Below, in pieces: positions 1 to 6,883 of a stretch of DNA of 64,000 bases. How positions within the stretch are numbered: position 1 is the stretch's first letter; every line of letters begins with the position of its first letter. Both the position numbers and the translations under genes were made by a program. Under the pieces are notes generated by a model that ran no database searches, was not told the origin of the DNA, and worked only from the letters and a program-made list of their open reading frames with translations. The DNA lies in the NCBI GenBank assembly GCA_029250605.1, contig JAQXEZ010000006.1, positions 172,956-236,955 of the forward strand, read 5' to 3'. Source of the DNA: Candidatus Thalassarchaeaceae archaeon. GTDB taxonomy: Archaea; Thermoplasmatota; Poseidoniia; Poseidoniales; Thalassarchaeaceae.

Positions 1-977
1 GCGCACATCTCATGAGGGAACGGATCTGACTTCCCACCGAAACCACCACCGACGAATGTTCGATGCACATTGATTTGATGCATGGGGATTTCCAAAACAT
101 CGGCCAGTGCCCTGTGAAGGTAGTGAGGGACTTGTTGTGGCGTGTATAGGGTCAGTCTTCCAGATGGATCCCAATTGGCAACCACTGCATGTGGTTCCGT
201 GAAACCGTGATTAACTCCAGCAAAATACCAACTTTTCTTGTGGCTCGCGACTGATTTTTGAGACATCCCAGAAATATCTCCGAATTCTTGGAAGACCCTC
301 TTTTGGATGTTCGATTCACCGATGTGGTAGTTGCCCCGATCATGAATTGGCTCTTCACTATCCTCTAGGCCCTTGCGCATGTCATGAATTGACTCCAGAA
401 TCTCGTATTCTACATCAATCAGTCTTTCTGCCTCTCTAGCAGTAGCCTCGTCGATTGCGGCCACGCAAGCAACCAAATCACCAGCATGCCGAACTTTCTC
501 TACTGCCATAGCATGCTCATCCTTTGTAACTGGGAGAACCCCAAATCGATTCTTTGCATCCTGGCCGGTTGCAATTGCAATCACTCCTGGCAACTCAAGT
601 GCTTTGGAGCAGTCTATGGAAAGGACCCTCGCATAATGGTGAGGTGAGCGCACAATCCTCCCGATTAGCTCCCCCTGGAGTCGAACATCATCCCCGTAAT
701 GGGCCTTCCCAGTAACTTTCCAAGAACTATCCACTAATGCAGTCGGCTTACCAATTATCTGCCCACTTACTAATTCGTCATGCCTGTGAGGCCCCCAGGG
801 TTGCTCCAAAGACCCACCCTGAGAACTAGGAATCATTTCTGGGTCTGCCGTCTGAGAGAATCTGTTCTTACCTCCGGAACCGGGTCTAGAAAAGGGTATT
901 TTTCCGGGTTGTTGTCGGTATCCGATAATCTCGTCATCGCTTCCTGACGCCCCCTTGTCTTCCTCTTCCTTAGCCAT
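1..977 (-). CDS. Molybdenum hydroxylase large subunit, xanthine dehydrogenase/CO dehydrogenase type (3' end outside window)
   Basis: The first 325 codons are present; the gene runs off the left edge. The N-terminal 60 residues are low-complexity. Then comes the aldehyde oxidase/xanthine dehydrogenase a/b hammerhead domain (WKVTGKAHYGDDV, then RIVRSPHHYARV). Near the edge lies the Moco-binding start with RTFVGGGFGGK, the glycine-rich motif of this family. The ATG lies one base after the stop of the 2Fe-2S subunit gene (TAGTATG), so translation is probably coupled. The family hydroxylates purines, aldehydes or CO at a molybdopterin centre. The substrate cannot be told because the active-site loop is outside the window. 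Confidence 0.9.
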   Translation of the reverse strand, partial: MAKEEEDKGASGSDDEIIGYRQQPGKIPFSRPGSGGKNRFSQTADPEMIPSSQGGSLEQPWGPHRHDELVSGQIIGKPTALVDSSWKVTGKAHYGDDVRLQGELIGRIVRSPHHYARVLSIDCSKALELPGVIAIATGQDAKNRFGVLPVTKDEHAMAVEKVRHAGDLVACVAAIDEATAREAERLIDVEYEILESIHDMRKGLEDSEEPIHDRGNYHIGESNIQKRVFQEFGDISGMSQKSVASHKKSWYFAGVNHGFTEPHAVVANWDPSGRLTLYTPQQVPHYLHRALADVLEIPMHQINVHRTFVGGGFGGKSDPFPHEMC

Positions 978-978
978 A

Positions 979-1569
979 CTAGTTTTCACCAAATCCTGGA
1001 TGAGGGTCACTCTTGGCGCTTGTTGAGTCTTCAACACCAGACCCCGAGACAAGAATCTCAGATGCCGCTTTCACTGAGTCTACAATCTGCTGGAAACCTG
1101 TACACCGGCAAAGATTTCCTTCAATTGCACCCTTGATTTCCTCTTCATCTGGGCGAGGATTTCCTGAAAGCAGTGCCGAAATCACAACTAGAAAACCCGG
1201 AGTGCAGAATCCGCATTGACTGCCTCCAAAATCAGCGAAGGTCTGTTGAATAGGATGAAGATGATGCCCATCCGCTAGTCCTTCAACAGTAGTAATACTG
1301 GTCCCATCCACTTCGATTGCTAGAGTGAGGCAGGACAATCTAGGCTCACCATCGATGAGGACAGAACAGCATCCGCATGTCCCCATGTCGCATCCACGCT
1401 TGGTCCCTAGACTACCGATCCTATCTCTCAGGACATCAAGCAGAATTGCATTGCTTTCAATAAAAATTGACGCCTCTTCTCCGTTCACGTTGGCATTCCA
1501 TTCGACCTCATCTGGATGAGGGAGCATGGGGAGTCGGAACTGCACCACATTATGACCAATCGAGTTCAT
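979..1569 (-). CDS. Molybdenum hydroxylase 2Fe-2S subunit (CoxS/XdhC-small type)
   Basis: This 196-residue protein has the two-cluster architecture of the small iron-sulfur subunit. A plant-ferredoxin-type 2Fe-2S domain carries KRGCDMGTCGCCSV with a later Cys in RLSCLTL. A C-terminal helical 2Fe-2S domain carries QCGFCTPGF and NLCRCTGF. It passes electrons from the Moco centre to an FAD subunit. About 25 extra residues precede the ferredoxin fold and a Ser/Asp-rich tail follows it. It sits directly upstream of the large subunit. No FAD (CoxM) subunit gene is beside it in this window, so that partner must lie beyond the left edge or elsewhere. Confidence 0.93.
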   Translation of the reverse strand: MNSIGHNVVQFRLPMLPHPDEVEWNANVNGEEASIFIESNAILLDVLRDRIGSLGTKRGCDMGTCGCCSVLIDGEPRLSCLTLAIEVDGTSITTVEGLADGHHLHPIQQTFADFGGSQCGFCTPGFLVVISALLSGNPRPDEEEIKGAIEGNLCRCTGFQQIVDSVKAASEILVSGSGVEDSTSAKSDPHPGFGEN

Positions 1570-1598
1570 CCTTTGAGCATTCGGTTTACTACCAAAAC

Positions 1599-2243
1599 CT
1601 AGTTGAAATCATTGACGGCCTTTTTTACGGCCTCTGACTCGGCTCTTTTTAGATGCTCACCGATGGTGCTTCTCGCTATCCCCAACTCATCAGCTAGTTG
1701 TTTCAGAGTGACTTCCGAACCATCTTCGTAGTACCCTCTCCGAACAGCAAGCTCTAGGGCCTCTCTCTGCTTTTCCGTCAGGAAATCATAGTCCTTCCCA
1801 GGTCCGTTCTTTATCGTCTGCACACTAATGGTGTCAGGCGGCATCACTGTTCTGACGAATTCCAAGAAACTACGTATTGAACTCGAAATTCCGAAGATTC
1901 TGAATTCCAGTCCATTTTTTGAGTCAATTCCATATGGGGGATAGACATAGATGTTTGATAACCCAACTGCCGATAATGCCAGTGGATGCGTGCAACGAAT
2001 GCTTACAAGAACGCCGCTTTCGTCTTCTTCGTGTTTCTCTATTACCTCAAAACTTTCCAACTCTGAGATTTCCGAAAGTACATGCCCCTCATTAATTCTT
2101 AATTCGACTAGTTGGGTGACTCCATCAGCTTCTGTTGAAAGATGTCCAAGAACCTCTATTCTTTCGCATATGTCCATCAGAGTATCAATCTCGTCAATCC
2201 CACTCAGGGAGGAGACTTTCCACCTGAGGAGGACTTTTCTCAT
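1599..2243 (-). CDS. HTH-10 (bacterio-opsin activator-like) transcription regulator
   Basis: About 214 residues. The C-terminal 60 residues match the archaeal HTH-10 domain: LTEKQREALELAVRRGYY, then VTLKQLADELGIARSTIGEHLKRAE. The N-terminal part resembles the ligand-sensing region of Bat-type regulators. I chose the ATG at 2243 (MRKVLLRW). A longer frame to 2369 would overlap the preceding protease gene by about 90 bases, and its extra residues look non-coding. The gene is 30 bases upstream of the 2Fe-2S subunit on the same strand. It is therefore the best candidate regulator of the molybdenum hydroxylase genes, which is inference from position. Confidence 0.85.
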   Translation of the reverse strand: MRKVLLRWKVSSLSGIDEIDTLMDICERIEVLGHLSTEADGVTQLVELRINEGHVLSEISELESFEVIEKHEEDESGVLVSIRCTHPLALSAVGLSNIYVYPPYGIDSKNGLEFRIFGISSSIRSFLEFVRTVMPPDTISVQTIKNGPGKDYDFLTEKQREALELAVRRGYYEDGSEVTLKQLADELGIARSTIGEHLKRAESEAVKKAVNDFN

Positions 2244-2280
2244 ACTCTCACAGGTCCTTTTTTCTATATAACTGCCAACC

Positions 2281-3498
2281 CTAGCTCCAGTATGCTTCTC
2301 TGATGTCCTGATTCGATTCCATACAAAACTCGACATCAAATGGTCTCTGCGACATTGCATTACTTCCATTTAGGTGCTCAATAATTGGTCTAACATTACT
2401 TTCGTTTACAACGCCCCAACCAACTTGGGTACATGGAGCCACTGGAGAGACCGGAGTTGTCCCGGATAGGGGGTCCCAAGTCGAAAAGGATGGATACCAA
2501 GCAGAGAGATTTAGCGCATCTCGAAGGTCATCATTTGTCAATGAGAAATTAGTTCCATTCACGATAAAACCCATTCTGCTATCCGGATCTGCTCCAGAAG
2601 ACAGGTCCCCAAATTCAGACCTGAGACTTTCTAGTACCTCCGAGAGTAGTCCAGCAGTTCTAGGTGTTGCAAAAGAAGTTCCTGACGTCCAATGGTAGCC
2701 GTCGATGTCATCGTGGTTAGGCAAGAACTGAGTCCAGTCGGCCGCAATGTCTGGATATGAACCGCTCATAGTTTCCTTCTGATCATCATCCTCTTCTGCG
2801 TACCCGGAAATACCAATGCTCCATGGAGGGCCTGCAGTGGAGTCTTGGATTGCTGGAGAGGGGGAGTTGTCTGCTGCCCCCGTGTGAATCTTCTTTTCTT
2901 GAACTACGGCCACTTTGGTCGCATCCTCAATACCTGGGACTGGAAGTGAGAGAATTGGGCCGAAACTAGTAGTAATGATGTCAACCAATGGTTGGTTCGC
3001 TGCTGCAAGAACTGCAGCATCGCTGAACCCCTCAACAAAGAAAATTACCGCATTAGGATTTGCGTTAAGTACCGATCCAGTTACTGCCGTCCCATGACCG
3101 TCACTCGGATCATCTAGAATTGGGATCTCAGTATCATCATCGGGTGTGGTTCCGATTATTCTGGTTCCTCTAAACCAGACAATATCTCCAGATTCTATGA
3201 CATCCCAGCAATCTCCTCTATCCGCCTCATACCTCTCTTGCCATGTTCCATTACTGGTGATATTACACACCATGTTAACTCCTAATTGATCAAGAAGCCA
3301 CTGGGGATAGGACTCGTTCATTGAGAAGTGGTCGTGATACACGTTGATTCCCGTGTCGACAGGCGCCACGACGCTAAAAGAACCGAATCCTTCGATAACC
3401 TCGGTTTCTGCCCCCACTCCCTTATCCTGGGCTCCAAGACATCCTACCAGAGGTGCCGATAGCATCAGCACGGCAATCAGGGAAGAGACCGTTTTCAC
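2281..3498 (-). CDS. Secreted subtilase (S8 family) lipoprotein
   Basis: 405 residues. The N-terminus is a lipoprotein signal (hydrophobic stretch, then LVGC with lipid-modified Cys20). Subtilase motifs are recognisable: an Asp region at PVDTGINVYHD, the His motif DGHGTAVTG and the Ser motif GTSFATPRTAG. The Asp motif is atypical, because a segment of roughly 75 residues separates it from the His motif. The protein probably sits on the outer face of the membrane and degrades extracellular protein. Its place inside a molybdenum-enzyme locus is odd. It could be a divergent or specialised protease; activity is not shown by sequence alone. Confidence 0.85.
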   Translation of the reverse strand: MKTVSSLIAVLMLSAPLVGCLGAQDKGVGAETEVIEGFGSFSVVAPVDTGINVYHDHFSMNESYPQWLLDQLGVNMVCNITSNGTWQERYEADRGDCWDVIESGDIVWFRGTRIIGTTPDDDTEIPILDDPSDGHGTAVTGSVLNANPNAVIFFVEGFSDAAVLAAANQPLVDIITTSFGPILSLPVPGIEDATKVAVVQEKKIHTGAADNSPSPAIQDSTAGPPWSIGISGYAEEDDDQKETMSGSYPDIAADWTQFLPNHDDIDGYHWTSGTSFATPRTAGLLSEVLESLRSEFGDLSSGADPDSRMGFIVNGTNFSLTNDDLRDALNLSAWYPSFSTWDPLSGTTPVSPVAPCTQVGWGVVNESNVRPIIEHLNGSNAMSQRPFDVEFCMESNQDIREAYWS

Positions 3499-3529
3499 AG
3501 TATCTCGTAATTGACTACGAATTTCATAC

Positions 3530-4387
3530 TTAGGTTGGGTTGTTTGCCCTTTCTAATGAAAGCACTTCAGCGCAAACGGCTACTGCAATCTCTTCAGGAG
3601 AGTCGGCCCCAATGTCCAATCCAATAGGGCATCTAACTGAGTCTAAGGCTCTCTTTTCAATCCCATTCTCGATTCCCGACCTTTCGAATTCTGACCACTT
3701 CTTCTTCGAACCGATTGCACCAATCCTCGGCCTCTTACTGCCGCCTGAAATCTTTAGGAGCCCAATCAGTAAGTCTTCATCGACCCCCCAGTCATGACTC
3801 AGAAGAAGCACATCAGAGAACCTTCGAAGAGACTCCTCATCCTCTTCACGAAGCAACTCTTCTACCGAGCAGCATTTTGACTCCTCAGCATTAGGGAACC
3901 GTTCGGCGTTGCAGAAGTCTTCTCTGATGTCAAAAACAGTGTATGCCCAATCCAGGTTATCGCAAACCTTTGCAATGGCGAATCCTACATGCCCCCCTCC
4001 TGCAATCAGGATGTGAGGCATAGGATCAATCACTTCCATAGACACAGTCACTCGCCCCCCACATAGGCTGTCCAGGGCTGTCACCTCTTTTCCCTTCCCA
4101 TCTTTGTGTAACAAGAAAACCTCCACAGAACCGCCCTTCTTTCTATGCGAAACATCCTCTGAGACTAGCATTTCTTCCAGCTTCTGGCCTACTCTCAGCT
4201 CAAGTCCAGCACCACCCACAGTTCCGAACCTAGTTCCCGACGAACTGAACGCGAGCCTCGCACCTGGCTTTCCAGGAACGCTACCCTGAGCCTCGATTAC
4301 GGATGCAATTGCAACCCTCTCACCGGCTCTCAACCTCTCTAGGGCCCAAGACAGTACGGCGATACTCACGCCTACCTGACTGGGCAC
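3530..4387 (-). CDS. XdhC/CoxI family molybdenum hydroxylase maturation factor
   Basis: 285 residues with both family domains. The N-terminal XdhC_CoxI domain has IEAQGSVPGKPGARL and GTVGGAGLE. The C-terminal Rossmann-like domain has HILIAGGGHVGFAIAKVC and then DVLLLSHDWGVDEDLL. The family binds Moco and helps insert the sulfurated cofactor into xanthine-dehydrogenase-type enzymes. The usual GGG before the conserved Glu is GGA here. It shares strand and locus with the large and small subunits and with a MocA-like enzyme, which supports this role. Confidence 0.9.
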   Translation of the reverse strand: MPSQVGVSIAVLSWALERLRAGERVAIASVIEAQGSVPGKPGARLAFSSSGTRFGTVGGAGLELRVGQKLEEMLVSEDVSHRKKGGSVEVFLLHKDGKGKEVTALDSLCGGRVTVSMEVIDPMPHILIAGGGHVGFAIAKVCDNLDWAYTVFDIREDFCNAERFPNAEESKCCSVEELLREEDEESLRRFSDVLLLSHDWGVDEDLLIGLLKISGGSKRPRIGAIGSKKKWSEFERSGIENGIEKRALDSVRCPIGLDIGADSPEEIAVAVCAEVLSLERANNPT

Positions 4388-4409
4388 TCTGCCTTTGGAG
4401 TTACTATTG

Positions 4410-5219
4410 CTAACCCAGTGCTACATCCAGGATCATCATAATGGTGAAACCTAACATTACACCCATAGTGGCTATGTCTCCATTTTTTCCTCTATGGGCC
4501 TCGGGCACCAACTCTTCGACTACTACGAAAATCATAGCTCCTGCAGCGAATGCAAGTGCATAGGGTAGGATAGGGTCAGCGTAGACTATGGCAGCTGCAC
4601 CCAATACAGCCGCAATTGGCTCCACCGTTGCAGATAACTGACCCCACCAGAAACTCTCTTTCTTTGACAAACCCTCCCTCCTTAGTGGAACTGAGACCGC
4701 AGCTCCTTCGGGAAAGTTCTGAATCCCTATTCCAATTGTCAATGCAATTGCAGCTCCAATTCCATCTCCCGAGGAAGCAGCCCCAAAGGCAACACCTACT
4801 GCCAGACCTTCGGGTACGTTATGCAGGGTGATAGCAGAAATCAGCAACTTACTCCTGTGCCAACTGGTCTTCACTCCCTCAGTTTCCTCCGGAGGGGCTC
4901 CTGGATGAAGGTGCGGTAGGAAAGCATCGATTACCCTCATACATACGCCACCCATTACGAATCCGAATGCAGCGGGCAGTACCTTCGAAACCCCCTCTCC
5001 ATCTGTCTGTTCGATTGCTGGACCTAGAAGTCCGAAGCAACTCGCTGCAATCATTACTCCGGCAGCAAAACCTAGCATTCCATCAAGGGCCTTTCTGTTT
5101 ATTTCATGAAAGAAAAATACCAGTCCGGCTCCTGCTGCAGTCATTAACCAGGTGAAAATCCCAGCCATCAATGCCTGCTCAATTGGGCTGAACCCGTCGA
5201 GCAAATCCCCGGTATTCAC
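4410..5219 (-). CDS. ZIP family divalent metal transporter (GufA/ZupT-like)
   Basis: 269 residues with about eight hydrophobic segments. The two metal-pathway helices carry HNVPEGLAVGVAFG and IQNFPEGAAVSVPL, the GufA-type ZIP signatures. A short histidine-containing loop (FLPHLHPGAPPEE) lies between helices 3 and 4. The family imports zinc, iron or other divalent metals; the substrate is not decidable here. It lies 22 bases from the XdhC gene on the same strand. A second, more divergent ZIP gene is at 51.5 kb. Confidence 0.92.
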   Translation of the reverse strand: MNTGDLLDGFSPIEQALMAGIFTWLMTAAGAGLVFFFHEINRKALDGMLGFAAGVMIAASCFGLLGPAIEQTDGEGVSKVLPAAFGFVMGGVCMRVIDAFLPHLHPGAPPEETEGVKTSWHRSKLLISAITLHNVPEGLAVGVAFGAASSGDGIGAAIALTIGIGIQNFPEGAAVSVPLRREGLSKKESFWWGQLSATVEPIAAVLGAAAIVYADPILPYALAFAAGAMIFVVVEELVPEAHRGKNGDIATMGVMLGFTIMMILDVALG

Positions 5220-5243
5220 GGTTCTGGGTTGAAATTACACTTT

Positions 5244-5834
5244 TCAATTTTCTTCAACAATGGAATATAACTTCTGTTGCAACTCCTCTATGTCTGATGG
5301 TGTGTCAATATTTAGGTGGAGAGTCTCGTCAATGACCTCGAATCTGACCGGATCAACGATTTCTCTCAGAGGCGTATCCTCAGAACTCACTCTGACCCTG
5401 TCCACATCGTCGGGAGATAATAGCAAAGGGTGACCCCCCCTTCCTTCTAGCATTGGACAGCAACTCTCTTCCGAATCAATTAGCCGTTCCAGTGTGGAAT
5501 CCGAGAAACCCGGCCTATCCACGGGTACTAAGAGCAATCTGTAGTTTGGCCCCTTTGAGAAATCAATGTTCGAGATTCCGACCTTAAGAGATCCAGTCCT
5601 TCCTTTCTGAGATTCTGCATTTTCAACTACATTAGATTCTGGAATCTTGGAGGATATCTCTGCAAAGTTCGTCTTGTTTGCCACCACAGTGACGTCAACT
5701 CCCTTATTCGAAACTCTCTCTGACAACCACCCCACTAGTGTGCCGTTACCAATACGAATTAGCGCCTTATCCCTTCCTAGCCTATTACTAGAACCGGCTG
5801 CAAGAATCACGCACTCGATCCGCGGCAACTCCAT
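5244..5834 (-). CDS. MobA/MocA-like molybdenum cofactor nucleotidyltransferase
   Basis: 196 residues. The N-terminal nucleotide-binding motif ILAAGSSNRLGRDKALI is the signature of the MobA-like NTP transferase family. Further features are LLVPVDRPGFSD and a C-terminal GGHPLLLSPDDV, both typical of MocA (CTP:molybdopterin cytidylyltransferase). MocA makes the cytosine-dinucleotide form of Moco used by xanthine-dehydrogenase-type enzymes. Its place beside XdhC and the hydroxylase subunits favours MocA over MobA. It is somewhat short. Confidence 0.85.
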   Translation of the reverse strand: MELPRIECVILAAGSSNRLGRDKALIRIGNGTLVGWLSERVSNKGVDVTVVANKTNFAEISSKIPESNVVENAESQKGRTGSLKVGISNIDFSKGPNYRLLLVPVDRPGFSDSTLERLIDSEESCCPMLEGRGGHPLLLSPDDVDRVRVSSEDTPLREIVDPVRFEVIDETLHLNIDTPSDIEELQQKLYSIVEEN

Positions 5835-5864
5835 GATATTCCGTTATCAGGCTTCGTAATAGTG

Positions 5865-6824
5865 CTATACCAATGCATCTAGTAATCCACTGAGATAAGT
5901 CATGTAAGAAAGATAGGTGAGAATCATCATCGAACCAACAGTTTTTGAGAATTCCTTGCCTCTAAGAAATGCCGTTACCACGAAACCCGAAGTTGCGATT
6001 ACTACCATTATGTCCCTAGTGAATTCACTATCGACGGTAATCCCGCCTCCGAAAATGCTGGCAATTCCGATTATCCCCATGATATTAATTACGTTAGAGC
6101 CGAGGATGTTTCCTACGGCTACCCCCCCCTGTCCCCTGAGGCCTGCGACTACCGTGACAGCCAGCTCTGGCAATGATGTACCCAGAGCAACAATTGTCAG
6201 GCCAATTACCGCCTCCGATACTCCGTATGTCCCTGCAATGCTAGTCGACCCTTCCACCAACAGTTTTGCTCCCAACCATATCGTTGCCCCACCAACTATG
6301 CAAGCCGGAATTGCGACAGACATCTTTCTTGGAAGCCACGAGTCTTCGAACTCATACTCGCCATCCCCAGATATTGCTCTGGAGTATGTGTAGTAATAGT
6401 ATGCGAGTAGGCAAGATAGCATTACAACCCCACCGACTAGGGGTACCTCGCCCCCAAATACGAAAATTGCCATGAAAATAGTAGCTACTATTACTGCTAT
6501 CGAGTCCCTCTTTACGTCTTCTCCACCTTCTGACTTAGTACCCAATACCGCTGCCGTCCCAAGTACGAGCATTACATTGGCAACATTCGACCCCAGTACC
6601 CCACCAATTGCTATGTCGGGGGCATCATTTCCAATCGCCTCTATTGCGACAGCCAACTCGGGGAGAGAAGTCCCCACTGCTACTACGGTGAACCCAACAA
6701 CTAGGGGCGAGACACTAAGATTCTGTGAAATTCTCGTCGCTCCTTGGACCAATGCTTCTCCTCCTCCCATTAGGAATGCGAAACCAGAAACAACGAACAG
6801 AACGTCGACTAGAGTCTCATCCAT
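5865..6824 (-). CDS. Calcium/sodium:cation antiporter (CaCA superfamily, YrbG-like)
   Basis: 319 residues, about ten membrane helices, built from two inverted alpha repeats. The first has VVAVGTSLPELAVAI and GSNVANVMLVLG; the second has IVALGTSLPELAVTVV and GSNVINIMGIIG. These GTSLPE and GSN motifs form the ion-binding site of Na+/Ca2+ exchangers. It probably exports Ca2+ against Na+ or H+. It is 30 bases upstream of the MocA-like gene on the same strand, with no evident functional link. Confidence 0.93.
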   Translation of the reverse strand: MDETLVDVLFVVSGFAFLMGGGEALVQGATRISQNLSVSPLVVGFTVVAVGTSLPELAVAIEAIGNDAPDIAIGGVLGSNVANVMLVLGTAAVLGTKSEGGEDVKRDSIAVIVATIFMAIFVFGGEVPLVGGVVMLSCLLAYYYYTYSRAISGDGEYEFEDSWLPRKMSVAIPACIVGGATIWLGAKLLVEGSTSIAGTYGVSEAVIGLTIVALGTSLPELAVTVVAGLRGQGGVAVGNILGSNVINIMGIIGIASIFGGGITVDSEFTRDIMVVIATSGFVVTAFLRGKEFSKTVGSMMILTYLSYMTYLSGLLDALV

Positions 6825-6883
6825 ATTCTATTCCCGTGACATTCCACAAATTACTCTTTGCTAATGCTTGTTCGCAATAAACA

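Noticed and set aside
5917..6393. 158-codon open frame on the plus strand
   Set aside because: Antisense to the cation exchanger, whose alpha-repeat motifs prove the minus-strand reading; the product has no recognisable fold.
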